Below are positions 24,203 through 33,641 of a DNA stretch of 40,473 nucleotides, piece after piece (within the stretch, counting starts at the first letter, position 1; every line of letters begins with the position of its first letter). Both the position numbers and the translations under genes were made by a program. Source of the stretch: Shinella sp. SUS2 (GTDB lineage: Bacteria > Pseudomonadota > Alphaproteobacteria > Rhizobiales > Rhizobiaceae); contig NZ_KQ410750.1 of the NCBI RefSeq assembly GCF_001262505.1, positions 1 to 40,473 on the forward strand, written 5' to 3'. The notes under the pieces are model-generated. The model was not told where the DNA came from and did no database searches. It saw only the letters and a program-made list of their open reading frames with translations.

Positions 24203-24826
24203 ATGCCGCTTACGCGCAAGGACACGCAGCGCCAGACGCGGGACCGGCTGATCGCGGCCGCGCATTCCTCGATTATCGAGGAGGGGGTCGCTGCCATGTC
24301 GATTCGCAACATCTGCAGCGCCGCAGGGCATTCGCAGGGCGCCTTCTACTCGAACTTCGCCAGCAAGGATGATCTGCTGGTCGAGATCCTGCAAAGCCAT
24401 ATCCAGGACGAGGTCACACTGCTTCGCGACCTGGTCGCGCACTGCTCCGGCGACGATATCGAGGCGACGCTGCAGGTGCTGGCCGCGCGGCTCGCGAAGT
24501 TGGCCGACGAGGCACAATGGTCACTGCTCTCGATCGAATTGCAGCTCCATGCCCGGCGCGATCCGGCTTTCGCCGAGCGGCACCGGGAGGGCAAGGCGGC
24601 CTGCTATCGGATGTTCGGTGAGCTCGTCGCCGATCTGACGCAACGCTTCGCACTTCGTCCGGCCTTGCCGCCGATGCAGACCGGTATCGGTCTTTACGCG
24701 CTCTGGATGGGACTGGCGGTGCAGGGCGATGTCGAAGGCGCCATGCCGCGCGACGAGATGCTCGTCGGCTTCTTCCGCGCCATGGCAGGACTGGGTTCGT
24801 CGCATGAGGAGCAGGCGTATTCGTGA
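24203..24826 (+). CDS. TetR-family regulator of the oleate-hydratase operon
   Basis: The 207-residue protein has a TetR helix-turn-helix (MSIRNICSAAGHSQGAFYSN, then FASKDDLLVEIL) and a helical ligand-binding domain with the C-terminal TetR_C pattern (LYALWMGLAVQGD). ATG 24203 is chosen with GGAG upstream; a TTG start at 24188 would add five residues. The stop overlaps the thioesterase start (GTGA), so it heads a four-gene operon. Acyl-CoA or fatty acid is the probable ligand given its operon (inference). Confidence 0.92.
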   Translation: MPLTRKDTQRQTRDRLIAAAHSSIIEEGVAAMSIRNICSAAGHSQGAFYSNFASKDDLLVEILQSHIQDEVTLLRDLVAHCSGDDIEATLQVLAARLAKLADEAQWSLLSIELQLHARRDPAFAERHREGKAACYRMFGELVADLTQRFALRPALPPMQTGIGLYALWMGLAVQGDVEGAMPRDEMLVGFFRAMAGLGSSHEEQAYS

Positions 24827-25320
24827 GCGGGATCGTTTCAGATCGTCGACGCATCGGCTGCGATGAGCACGGACACCCACTCGTCGGCGAGGTGGATGAG
24901 CATCGGCGCTTCCATATCCGCTTCCGCGCCCGGGACGCCGACATCGACGAACTCGGCCATGTCAACAATGCGGTCTGGGTGACCTGGATTCAGGATGCGT
25001 CGGTGGCGCATTGGCTGACGGCCGCGCGGCCGCAGGATCGCGACCGGTTCGTCGCGGTCCTGCTGCGCCATGAGGTGGACTATCGCGGCAATGTCCGGGC
25101 GGGAGACGAGGTCAGTGCGATCACCTGGGTCGTCCGAGCGCCGCGGGGTGCCCGCTATGCACGATGTGTCGAATTCCATGCCGAAGACGGCCGGACGATC
25201 GTCGCCTCGCTGACCCAATTGGCCCTGGTCGATCGGGAAACCGGCAAGCTGGCCCGCGTCCCGGTGGAGGTGGCGGCTCCGTTTCTAAGTGACGATACCG
25301 CGCAGAAGGAAATTGGATGA
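24823..25320 (+). CDS. Hotdog-fold acyl-CoA thioesterase
   Basis: The 165-residue protein has the 4HBT-type signature DADIDELGHVNNAVWVTW with the probable catalytic Asp42 and the conserved GHVNN. It would hydrolyse acyl-CoA thioesters. It starts with GTG overlapping the TetR stop and its own stop overlaps the next ATG (ATGA), so translation is coupled on both sides. The N-terminal 28 residues are an extension relative to minimal thioesterases. Chain-length preference cannot be read; the neighbours suggest hydroxy- or medium to long acyl chains. Confidence 0.88.
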   Translation: MSGIVSDRRRIGCDEHGHPLVGEVDEHRRFHIRFRARDADIDELGHVNNAVWVTWIQDASVAHWLTAARPQDRDRFVAVLLRHEVDYRGNVRAGDEVSAITWVVRAPRGARYARCVEFHAEDGRTIVASLTQLALVDRETGKLARVPVEVAAPFLSDDTAQKEIG

Positions 25321-26183
25321 GCGATATCAGGAAAGTGGCGGTTCTCGGCACGGGAGTCCTCGGGAGCCAGATCGCCTTCCAGACGGCCTATAGCGGCTTC
25401 GATGTTGTCGCCTACGACATCAGCGAGGAAGCGCTCGAACAGGCGCGCGCACGGCTGGCGGCGCTCGTCGAAACCTACACGAACGAGGTGTCGGGCGCGG
25501 CTGGCGGCAAGGCGGCCGGGGCGCTCAAGCGGATCGCTCTGCTGAGCGATCTCGGCGCGGCCGTCGCGGACGCGGACCTCGTGATCGAGGCGGTTCCGGA
25601 GGTTCTTTCGATCAAGCAGGCGCTCTACGAGAAACTGGCGGGGCTCGCGCCGGACAGGACGATCTTCGCCACCAATAGCTCGACCCTGCTGCCGAGCGAC
25701 CTGAAGGCTTACACCGGCCGACCGGACCGGTTTCTGGCGCTGCACTTCGCCAACAGCATCTGGAAGTTCAACACCGCCGAGGTGATGGGCACGGACGACA
25801 CCGATCCGGCCGTGTTCGATGCCCTGATCGCCTTCGCCTCCGCCATCGGCATGGTGCCGATCCCGGTGCGCAAGGAGAAAGCGGGTTACGTCCTCAATTC
25901 GCTTTTGGTGCCGCTCCTGAACGCGGCCGCCGATCTGGCGGCCGGCGGCTATGCCGAGCCGGAAGATGTCGACAAGGTCTGGCGGATCGCCACCGGCGCG
26001 CCGATGGGGCCGTTCCAGATCTACGACATCATCGGATTGAACACCCCCTACAACATCCTCTCGCATGGCGACGAGCATGCTCAGTCGCTCGCCGCCTGGC
26101 TGAAGGAAAACTACATCGACAAGGGCAGGCTCGGCATCGCCTCGGGCGAAGGCTTCTACAGCTACAAGCCCTCCGCAGACTGA
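25317..26183 (+). CDS. 3-hydroxyacyl-CoA dehydrogenase
   Basis: The 288-residue protein has an NAD-binding Rossmann fold (GTGVLGSQIA, 11-20) and the HAD signature region with catalytic His143 (LHFANSIWKF) and the SST motif (121-123). A C-terminal helical domain is present (about 180-280), so it is full-length for a 3-hydroxybutyryl-CoA-type enzyme. HFANS replaces the common HFFNP, a variation seen in divergent members. It oxidises 3-hydroxyacyl-CoA to 3-ketoacyl-CoA. It is coupled to the thioesterase by ATGA overlap and is 27 bases before oleate hydratase. Confidence 0.92.
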   Translation: MSDIRKVAVLGTGVLGSQIAFQTAYSGFDVVAYDISEEALEQARARLAALVETYTNEVSGAAGGKAAGALKRIALLSDLGAAVADADLVIEAVPEVLSIKQALYEKLAGLAPDRTIFATNSSTLLPSDLKAYTGRPDRFLALHFANSIWKFNTAEVMGTDDTDPAVFDALIAFASAIGMVPIPVRKEKAGYVLNSLLVPLLNAAADLAAGGYAEPEDVDKVWRIATGAPMGPFQIYDIIGLNTPYNILSHGDEHAQSLAAWLKENYIDKGRLGIASGEGFYSYKPSAD

Positions 26184-26210
26184 TCCCAACAAGAAGAACA
26201 GGAGTTCGCC

Positions 26211-27977
26211 ATGCACTATAGCAGCGGAAACTATGAAGCCTTCGTGCGTCCCCGCAAGCCCGAGGGCGCCGACAAGAAGACGGCCTGGTTTGTCGGTTCG
26301 GGGCTGGCGGGGCTTGCCGGCGCGGCCTTCCTGATCCGCGACGGCGGCGTTTCCGGCGACCGCATCACCATCCTTGAAGAGCTGGAAATCCCTGGTGGCG
26401 CGCTCGATGGTCTGGACGTGCCCGAAAAGGGCTTCGTCATTCGCGGCGGCCGCGAAATGGAAGAACATTTCGAGTGCCTGTGGGACCTTTATCGCTCGAT
26501 CCCCTCGCTGGAGATCGAGGACGCCAGCGTGCTCGACGAGTTCTACCGGCTCAACAAGGACGATCCCAACTTTTCGCTCCAGCGCACGACGCAGAACCAG
26601 GGCCAGGACGTGCCCGACAAAGCGCTGTTGACGCTAAACGACAAGGCCCAGAAGGACCTGCTCTCGGTCTTCCTCGCGACGCGCGAGGAGATGGAGAACA
26701 AGCGTATCAACGAGGTCTTCGGCGAAGACTTCCTCAAAAGCAATTTCTGGCTCTACTGGCGCACCATGTTCGCCTTCGAGGAATGGCATTCCGCGCTGGA
26801 GATGAAGCTCTACCTGCACCGCTTCATCCATCATATCGGCAGTCTCGCCGACTTCTCCTCGCTCAAGTTCAACCGCTATAACCAGTATGAATCGATGGTC
26901 CTGCCGCTGGTGAAGTGGCTGACCGATCACGGCGTCACGTTCCGCTACGGCGTCGAGGTCACCGATGTCGATTTCGACATCCAGCCCGGCCGCAAGCAAG
27001 CGACCCGCATTCACTGGAAAGAGCGCGGCGTCGAAGGCGGCGTCGATCTCGGGCCAGACGATCTCGTCTTCATCACGATCGGCTCGCTGACCGAGAATTC
27101 CGACAATGGCGACCACAGGACGCCGGCGAAGCTCAATGAAGGACCGGCGCCGGCCTGGGACCTGTGGCGCCGCATCGCCGCGAAGGATCCGGCCTTCGGC
27201 CGCCCCGACGTGTTCGGCGCCCATATCCCGGAGACGAAATGGGCCTCCGCCTCCATCACTGCCCTCGACGCCCGCATTCCGGCCTATGTCGAGAAGATCA
27301 CCAAGCGGAACCCCTTTACCGGCAAGATCGTCTCCGCCGGTATCGTCACGGTGAAGGACTCGGCGTGGCTGCTGAGCTGGACGGTTCATCGCCAGCCGCA
27401 TTTCAAGAAGCAGCCCAAAGATCAGATGATCGCCTGGTTCTACGCGCTCTTTGTCGATTGCCCCGGCGACTTCGTGAAGAAGCCGATGCAGGAATGCACC
27501 GGTGAGGAGATCACCCAGGAATGGCTCTATCACCTCGGCGTGCCGGTCGAGGACATTCCCGAACTCGCGGCATCCGGCGCCAGCACCGTTCCCACGATGA
27601 TGCCCTATATTACCGCCTTCTTCATGCCGCGCCAGGCGGGTGACCGGCCGGACGTGGTGCCGGAGGGCGCGGTCAACTTCGCCTTCATCGGCCAGTTCGC
27701 GGAATCGAAGCAGCGGGACTGCATCTTCACCACGGAATATTCGGTGAGAACCCCGATGGAGGCCGTCTACACGCTGATGAATGTCGAGCGCGGCGTGCCG
27801 GAGGTCTTCAACTCGACCTATGATATTCGTACACTTCTTGCTGCGATCGGTCCGCTGCGGGACGGCAAGGGCATCGATCTTCCCGGACCGGCCTTCCTGC
27901 GCAAGCTGCTGATGAAGAAGCTCGAAGGCACGGAGATCGCCAAGCTGCTCGAAGAGTTCCATCTGATCGAGGAGTGA
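26211..27977 (+). CDS. ohyA: Oleate hydratase
   Basis: The 588-residue flavoenzyme matches oleate hydratases along its length. It has the FAD motif GSGLAGLAGAAF (29-40), the catalytic GGREMEEH with Glu82, the FEEWHSALEMKLYLHRF helix and the Tyr in NRYNQYESM. It adds water across the cis-9 double bond of oleate to give 10-hydroxystearate, and also hydrates linoleate; FAD is structural. A standard ribosome-binding site (AGGAG) precedes the start. It is last gene of the TetR-thioesterase-dehydrogenase operon. Such hydratases detoxify unsaturated fatty acids and supply hydroxy fatty acids. Confidence 0.96.
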   Translation: MHYSSGNYEAFVRPRKPEGADKKTAWFVGSGLAGLAGAAFLIRDGGVSGDRITILEELEIPGGALDGLDVPEKGFVIRGGREMEEHFECLWDLYRSIPSLEIEDASVLDEFYRLNKDDPNFSLQRTTQNQGQDVPDKALLTLNDKAQKDLLSVFLATREEMENKRINEVFGEDFLKSNFWLYWRTMFAFEEWHSALEMKLYLHRFIHHIGSLADFSSLKFNRYNQYESMVLPLVKWLTDHGVTFRYGVEVTDVDFDIQPGRKQATRIHWKERGVEGGVDLGPDDLVFITIGSLTENSDNGDHRTPAKLNEGPAPAWDLWRRIAAKDPAFGRPDVFGAHIPETKWASASITALDARIPAYVEKITKRNPFTGKIVSAGIVTVKDSAWLLSWTVHRQPHFKKQPKDQMIAWFYALFVDCPGDFVKKPMQECTGEEITQEWLYHLGVPVEDIPELAASGASTVPTMMPYITAFFMPRQAGDRPDVVPEGAVNFAFIGQFAESKQRDCIFTTEYSVRTPMEAVYTLMNVERGVPEVFNSTYDIRTLLAAIGPLRDGKGIDLPGPAFLRKLLMKKLEGTEIAKLLEEFHLIEE

Positions 27978-28018
27978 ACAAAGACCGGAAGGCACGCGCG
28001 GCGTGTGAAAGGTGATGA

Positions 28019-29281
28019 ATGGCCGACGACGATCAGAAGAGCGAACGCGCCGCCGAGGTGACTGGGGCGCACGGCCATCATCACCATCATGAGCCGGACG
28101 GCGAAACGCCGTCCGGTCACGTCGACCATGATCCGGTCTGTGGCATGGTGGTCGATCCCGCCAGGACCGCTCACAAGGCTGAGTATGAAGGCGAGCGTTA
28201 CGCCTTCTGCTCGGCCGGCTGTAAGGCGAAGTTCGACGCCGACCCCGTGCATTATGCAGCACGGGTAGCGCATGCCGAGCCGCACCATGAGGGTGCTGCT
28301 ACCCATGGCGATCATTCCCACCCTAGCCACACCCATAGACTTGATCGCCATGAGCATCACCCCGTTGCGGCGTTAACGGCAGCCGTAACGGAGGGCACGA
28401 TCTGGACCTGCCCGATGCATCCGGAAATCCGCCGGGACGCGCCGGGCAGTTGTCCGATCTGCGGCATGGCGCTGGAGCCGCTGATCGCGGCGGCGGATGC
28501 CGGACCCAGTCCCGAACTTGCCGATATGACCCGGCGCTTCTGGATCGGCCTCGCGCTCGCCTTGCCCGTGTTCCTGCTGGAGATGGGCGGCCACCTGATC
28601 CCGGCGCTGCACCATCTGGTGCCGATGCACATCTCGATCTGGATCCAGTTCGCCCTGGCGACGCCGGTGGTGCTGTGGGCCGGATGGCCGTTCTTCGCGC
28701 GTGGCTGGGCGTCGATCGTCAACCGCAGCCTCAACATGTTCACGCTGATCGCGATGGGGACCGGCGTCGCCTGGGGATACAGCATCGTCGCGACATTCGC
28801 GCCGCAGCTCTTCCCGCAGGCTTTCCGTGACGCTGATGGCGCGGTCGCGGTCTATTATGAGGCGGCCGCCGTCATCACCGTGCTGGTGCTGCTTGGTCAG
28901 GTTATGGAGTTGCGCGCCCGGGAACAGACGCCCGGCGCGATCCGCGCGCTTCTCAATCTCGCGCCGAAGACCGCACGACGCATCGGGGCAGACGGTGTGG
29001 AAGAAGATGTGCCGGTCGAGGCGATTGCGATCGGCGAGCGGCTCAGGGTCCGGCCCGGGGAAACCGTGCCGGTGGATGGCGTGGTCGAGCAGGGGCGCTC
29101 ATCGATCGATGAATCGATGGTGACCGGCGAATCCATGCCGGTGACGCGCGTAGTCGGCGAAGCGGTCGTAGGAGGGACGCTGAATCAGACCGGCGCGCTC
29201 GTCATCCGGGCGGAAAAAGTCGGGCGCGACACGATGCTGGCTCGCATCGTCCAGATGGTCGCGGAGGTGGCGTCGCCTTAA
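28019..29281 (+). pseudogene. Copper-type P1B ATPase, truncated by IS6 element
   Basis: About 416 native residues remain of roughly 800. Order: a His-rich N-terminus, a YHS domain (HDPVCGMVVDP, then FCSAGCKAKF), a second His-rich linker, a heavy-metal-binding domain (TIWTCPMHPEIRRDAPGSCP, then ICGMALEP), the first helices and the actuator with TGES. The CPC motif, phosphorylation site and C-terminal helices are gone. At 29266 the IS element begins and supplies the last codons and the stop. It cannot transport. It starts 41 bases after oleate hydratase, with GGTG nearby. Confidence 0.88.
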
Positions 29282-30083
29282 CCGCCTGTTTTAGCCGACT
29301 TGATATTCGGATTGTCATGACCGAATTCCCTGCCGCCCACTTCAGACGCCACCGCTTTCCTGCCGAGATCATCACCCATGCGGTCTGGCTGTATTTCCGA
29401 TTTCCGCTCAGTTTACGCGACGTCGAAGATCTGTTGGCCGAGCGCGGCATCAACGTCTCATTCCAGACCGTCTCGGAATGGGCGGCGAAATTTGGCTTGA
29501 AGTTCGCCAATCAGCTCCGACGCCGCTCACGAGGCCAGTTTGCCGACAAGTGGCAGCTCGATGAGATGGTGGTGACGATCAAGGGAAAGAAATACTGGCT
29601 GTGGCGCGCCGTCGATGCCAACGGCTACGTTCTCGACGCCCTCTTGCAAAGCCGAAGGAACAAGGCAGCAGCCTTGCGTCTGATGCGCAAACTGCTCAAG
29701 GGTCAAGGTATCGCCCCGCGCGTGATGCTGACCGACAAGCTGCGTTCCTATTCGGCTGCGAAGGCGGATTTGATGCCGAAGGTCGAACATCGCTCGCACA
29801 AGGGATTGAACAACCAGGCTGAAAATTCCCATCTTGCTGTGCGACGACGAGAGCGGCGCATGATGCGCTTCAAGTCCGCGCGGCAATGTCAGCGTTTCGT
29901 CTCCACTCACGGCCAGATCGCCAATCTCTTCCTTCTTCACCGCAAAGACTTGACCGCCGCAGACCATCGCCAGCTTCGCACTCACGCCATCTCGACCTGG
30001 CGGGAAATCGCTTTGTCGATTGATGCGTGAAGTTCAGGTCGAAGAGACTACCGCATCCCAAACTCGGTTAAGGCGACGCCACC
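29266..30083 (+). mobile_element. IS6-family insertion sequence, complete, 818 bp
   Basis: Terminal inverted repeats of 19 bp (GGTGGCGTCGCCTTAACCG, 29266-29284, and its exact complement, 30065-30083) flank one transposase gene. The adjoining 8-bp segments (GTCGCGGA left, CCAGCGCC right) do not match, so there is no target duplication. Each flank is a gene broken in mid-frame from a different operon, as expected when an IS6 element recombines with a second copy and deletes what lay between. Confidence 0.88.
29317..30030 (+). CDS. IS6-family DDE transposase
   Basis: The 237-residue protein has the IS6 N-terminal helix-turn-helix (LSLRDVEDLLAERGINVS, then TVSEWAAKFG) and an rve-like catalytic core with DEMVV (Asp82), TDKLRSY (Asp140) and NNQAENSH (Glu169), plus a typical RRRERRMMRFKS end. 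It appears intact. It lies wholly inside the inverted repeats. Confidence 0.95.
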   Translation: MTEFPAAHFRRHRFPAEIITHAVWLYFRFPLSLRDVEDLLAERGINVSFQTVSEWAAKFGLKFANQLRRRSRGQFADKWQLDEMVVTIKGKKYWLWRAVDANGYVLDALLQSRRNKAAALRLMRKLLKGQGIAPRVMLTDKLRSYSAAKADLMPKVEHRSHKGLNNQAENSHLAVRRRERRMMRFKSARQCQRFVSTHGQIANLFLLHRKDLTAADHRQLRTHAISTWREIALSIDA

Positions 30084-31053
30084 CCAGCGCCTCTTCGAAG
30101 ACGATGCCGAGAAAGAACTGGGGGCCATAACCCATGGCCTTGAAGGTTGCGTATTCACGCAGGTGGTCGGCCACGTCGGTGGACAGCACCTGATAGACGA
30201 TCACGATTCCGACGAGAACGCCTATCAGTACGCCGAAGCCGAAGATGATGCCCGTGGGCCGCTTGGTCTGCTGGTAGCGCAGGTCCTCCTGCGCGGCTTG
30301 TTCATAGCTGCGGATGCGCAGGGATGGATCGGAGATCAGGGATTTCAGGCGCGCGATCACGGCCTCCGTCTGCGCGCCGGGGCGCAGCGTCAAAAGGATA
30401 TGGTCGGGCGCCGTGGAACTGCGCGTCGGGAACAGCGACAAAAAGGTCTGATCCGAGACCAGCATATAGCCATCGCCACCGAACCCGCCTCCGCCGGCAA
30501 AGGTGGCGTAAGCGGTGACGGTACGGCCCTGCGTTTCAAAGGAGAGCGGTGATTGCGGACGGATCGCGGAAGCTTCATCCTTGCCCAGTCCCCGGGCCAG
30601 CCGGTCGAGTATCGCCGCATCTTGCACCTGCAAGAGGTACAGATCGCTTGCGATATCGGCGGCCAGGAATTCTTTCTTGACCGGGTCCACGCCAAAGGTC
30701 GTCAGACTGATGTCCTTCTCGCCCCGGTCCCAGGGAACATTGGCGATCAGGAGACCCATGCCCGCGGAGACATCCGGATCACCCATTGCCTGTAGCAGCC
30801 ATTGCCTTGCGACATTGCCGCCATCGGTCAGGGTGCTCGCGTCGCTGGCCGAAATCATGATATCTGCCTGGAAGAAATCATAGGGTCGCAATGTTGCAGC
30901 ACCCATCGAATTCATGATCCCAAGCTGGACGAAGACCAGCACATTGGCAAAGGCCACGCCGGCCAGTGCCGCCGCAAAGCGGGTGCGGTTATGGGTCAAT
31001 TGCAGCCAGCCGATCGGCAGCCGCCCGAACAGGCGTTGCAGCAGGTAGCTCAT
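30034..31053 (-). pseudogene. DevC/FtsX-like ABC permease, C-terminally truncated
   Basis: The frame gives 339 residues; native sequence runs to FGFGVLIGVLVGIVIVYQVL and on to GIVFEEAL, after which the IS6 end encodes the last 15 or so residues. DevC permeases are about 380-400 residues, so two of the C-terminal helices are missing, and the ATPase gene expected next is absent. The start overlaps the adaptor stop (ATGA). Type and order match the intact operon at 9553-12663. It is likely non-functional. Confidence 0.85.
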
Positions 31054-32264
31054 GGATTGACCCGCGCAGTGGTGTCAATGCGGGCTATGACCTCGAGATT
31101 CGTGAAGCGTGCGGCAAGTTCAGAGGAGGCCTTGTCCAGCACCACCAGGACCTGGATCACGCGCGCATCCTTGTTTTCCGCCGCGTCGTCCGAAATCAGT
31201 CCCTGCCGTCCCACGGTCAGCCCGATGCTGTCCACCCGGCCCTGAAGCGTGACACCCAGTGCCGGGGTGGCCAACTCCACCGGTTGGCCGACCAAAACAT
31301 TACTGATGCGGTCCTGCCAGATCTCCACCTCGGCCATCATCTGGTCGGTGTCGCCCATGTCCATGATGCCGTCGGTAGGAGGGCGCTGTCCGGGCGTAAC
31401 ATGGATGTCGAGGATTGTACCGGTGATCGGGGCCACGACCTCGGCGCGCGCAAGATCAAGCTGCGCACGGGCGAGGTCGGATCGGGCGGCATCCACATTG
31501 CGGCTCGCCACGATCACATCGGGCTGTTCGTCCAGCGTGACTGCGGCATAGCGCGTTAACGTCGCCTCGGCGCGCACCACGGAAAGTTGGGCGCTCTCTG
31601 CCGCCGAACGGGCGGCATCGAGCGTAGCCTGTGTGCCCACATCGTGCGAAACGAGTTCTGCCGTTCGCGCCAGCGTCGTGGCGGCTTCTGCCGCAGTGGC
31701 CAGGGCCTGATCAAGCGTAGCTTGTGCTTCGTTGCGGCTTGCCTCTATCGCGGCACGGGTCTGAATGAGGTTTGCTTCGCGCACGGCAAGGTTTGCCTCG
31801 GCCGTCAGGACCGCGCCGGTCAGAGCCGAGTGATTGTCGAGCCGCGCCAGCACGGTGCCCTTCTCCACCCGGTCACCCACGGATACGAGGATTTCGGCAA
31901 CGCGCGCATCGCCCGCGCCGTAGGGTGCCGCCACAACCGAGACATCGCCACGCGGCATCACCCGCGCCAACCCCACCACATCGGTGGGCAGCAGGGTTTC
32001 CGCCATCTTCGACGGCAGCTCGATCTCGGGCGGCAGAGCAATGGGTGCATCCGAGCCGCCACCGGGAGTAAGGCCCGTCAGTGCGTAGAACTTCTGCAAG
32101 CCCGTCGGTTGAAAATACAGTCCCAGCACCGCGCCCGAGAACATGAACACCGGGACCAGCAGGACCAGCAGATAGCGCTTGCGAAACCAGCGGCGCCGGC
32201 GAGCAACTGTCGGCTCAGACAGTTTCAGATCAATCGGAAGGCTTTGCTCTTCGGGCGCTGACAT
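31050..32264 (-). CDS. HlyD-type adaptor of a broken ABC exporter
   Basis: The 404-residue protein has an N-terminal anchor (about 29-51), a lipoyl half (VAEILVSVGDRVEKGTVLAR), a long coiled coil rich in Ala/Glu (about 140-245) and the second lipoyl half (VVAPITGTILDIHVTPGQ). It is intact, but its ABC partners are lost or truncated, so it has no working pump here. Start 32264 was selected for the charged N-terminus before the helix; a longer frame to 32378 is open but has no support. It lies 174 bases after cytochrome b561 on the same strand. Confidence 0.88.
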   Translation of the reverse strand: MSAPEEQSLPIDLKLSEPTVARRRRWFRKRYLLVLLVPVFMFSGAVLGLYFQPTGLQKFYALTGLTPGGGSDAPIALPPEIELPSKMAETLLPTDVVGLARVMPRGDVSVVAAPYGAGDARVAEILVSVGDRVEKGTVLARLDNHSALTGAVLTAEANLAVREANLIQTRAAIEASRNEAQATLDQALATAAEAATTLARTAELVSHDVGTQATLDAARSAAESAQLSVVRAEATLTRYAAVTLDEQPDVIVASRNVDAARSDLARAQLDLARAEVVAPITGTILDIHVTPGQRPPTDGIMDMGDTDQMMAEVEIWQDRISNVLVGQPVELATPALGVTLQGRVDSIGLTVGRQGLISDDAAENKDARVIQVLVVLDKASSELAARFTNLEVIARIDTTARVNP

Positions 32265-32438
32265 GGCGGTCTTCTCTTTCTGTCGATCTTGGAAATTTGG
32301 ATTGATGCCCAACCCGATTGAACCCGCTACGTCGAGACGTTTCCAGCATGATGACCCATGACTGCTCTTGTCCAGCACATTCGCCAGGCTCCCCCCGCCG
32401 GCGACCTTTAACGGTCGAGCCCCACTCGGTAGTCGCCG

Positions 32439-32930
32439 CTACTCCGCCGGACGGATCATGCGGATCATGACGTTGTTTTTCAGCACGATCCGATGGAAGG
32501 GAATAGCCAGGACATGCAGAGCGACAAGCGCCAGAAGCACGACCTTGAAGATGTTGTGGACCTGTGCGGCAATGGTGAGATCGACGAACCACGCCAATGC
32601 ACCCGATACAGACATGATCGCCAGTACCGCATAGAAGGCCCAGTGGGCGACATGGCTCAGCAGCTTTAGCGGCGCGGGTTCATTCGCGGGCGGTAGAGGC
32701 GCGCCACGCGTCAGACGCAGGGCCAGTCGCCACAGGATGAAGACGAGGATCAGCCCGCCGCCCGCGACATGGGCCAGGATCAGTGGGTCGAAGGCATAGT
32801 CCGTGCCCTGCCGGATCGCATCCCAGGCAGAGGCGATGGAGTCCTTGAAGATATATTGACCGGCGACCAGCAGGGCGACGATCCAGTGGAGCGCGATCTG
32901 CGCTCCGGAATAACCTGTGGGATGTGTCAT
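32439..32930 (-). CDS. Cytochrome b561 family membrane protein (second copy)
   Basis: The 163-residue protein has four helices and heme-ligand histidines in the first (IALHWIVALL), second (ILAHVAGGGLILVF), third (SHVAHWAFYAVL) and fourth (ALVALHVLAIPFHRIV). The length is normal. ATG 32930 with AGGGAC upstream is preferred to 32972. It is 60 bases after the EF-hand gene on the same strand, under the probable control of the divergent two-component system. It is not especially similar to the copy at 555-1070 beyond the family. Confidence 0.9.
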   Translation of the reverse strand: MTHPTGYSGAQIALHWIVALLVAGQYIFKDSIASAWDAIRQGTDYAFDPLILAHVAGGGLILVFILWRLALRLTRGAPLPPANEPAPLKLLSHVAHWAFYAVLAIMSVSGALAWFVDLTIAAQVHNIFKVVLLALVALHVLAIPFHRIVLKNNVMIRMIRPAE

Positions 32931-32990
32931 GGCTCTGTCCCTTTGAATGATTGGGCGGACACCTTTCGGCACCCGCTATCCCCTGTCTGG

Positions 32991-33512
32991 TTACGGTTTG
33001 GTCGGGGTTCCGGCATTGATGTCTGTCAAGCGGCCCATGCGGGCCATCATCTTCACGGGAAAGGTGATTTCCTCGGCGCTGATTTCCTTGTTGCCATCAT
33101 CATCGAGCATGGCGAAGGGTCGCGCGGCCATGCCTTTGGTCACCTCGGAAAAGAGCGCGGCAAATTCCGCCTCGGACAGAGCGCCGCTCTTGTCGGCATC
33201 ATGGGTGGCGAGCAGGGCGGAAACACCGGCCTCTGCCTCCGTAGCCGTGACCTTGCCGTCCTTGTCGGCATCGAAAGACTGGAAGACCGGATTTTCGGCA
33301 AAGCCGTTCATGCCCATCGGGCCATGGCCGGCGCGCTGGCCCATCCGGCCAGGCCCCCATCCTGCGCCGTCGGCGCCCTGCATCATCATGCCCGGTGCAT
33401 GGCCTCCCATCATGCCCCAGGGGCCGCCGCCCGCGATGGCCGGAATGGTCGCACCGCCGATGACTGCGACGGCAGCGATGGCGCCAAGAGTAAGGATCGT
33501 CTTGCGTTTCAT
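32991..33512 (-). CDS. Secreted EF-hand calcium-binding-type protein
   Basis: The 173-residue protein has a signal peptide (about 1-28), a Gly/Met/His-rich stretch (about 29-69: GGPWGMMGGHAPGMMMQG and more) and three EF-hand loops: DADKDGKVTATE (81-92), DADKSGALSEAE (105-116) and DDDGNKEISAEE (137-148). Calcium binding is likely for the loops. The Met/His-rich region suggests copper or another soft metal (inference). Start 33512 has GAGGTGA upstream. It is divergent from the response regulator across the 16-bp inverted repeat. Confidence 0.9.
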   Translation of the reverse strand: MKRKTILTLGAIAAVAVIGGATIPAIAGGGPWGMMGGHAPGMMMQGADGAGWGPGRMGQRAGHGPMGMNGFAENPVFQSFDADKDGKVTATEAEAGVSALLATHDADKSGALSEAEFAALFSEVTKGMAARPFAMLDDDGNKEISAEEITFPVKMMARMGRLTDINAGTPTKP

Positions 33513-33598
33513 GGTCTCACCTCTTCGGGTCTGTGTTTCGAATGAGACCAGGATGGAGGGGCTTTGTCGCAGAAGGATGCCGCGACGGGGCCTGAATT

Positions 33599-33641
33599 GT
33601 ATCCGTCTGTCGCAAGGACAGGGAGTGCGACAGACGGATAC
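33599..33641. promoter_or_regulatory. 16-bp perfect inverted repeat between EF-hand and response-regulator genes
   Basis: Arms GTATCCGTCTGTCGCA (33599-33614) and its exact complement (33626-33641) flank an 11-base spacer. The half-site TGTCGCA recurs at 33565-33571. It lies about 45 bases before the response-regulator start and 87 before the EF-hand gene. It is a candidate binding site for the regulator, or a structured leader. Confidence 0.6.

Noticed and set aside
28019..29265. Copper ATPase as part of the oleate hydratase operon
   Set aside because: The 41-base gap would allow it, but there is no functional link, and the gene is truncated.
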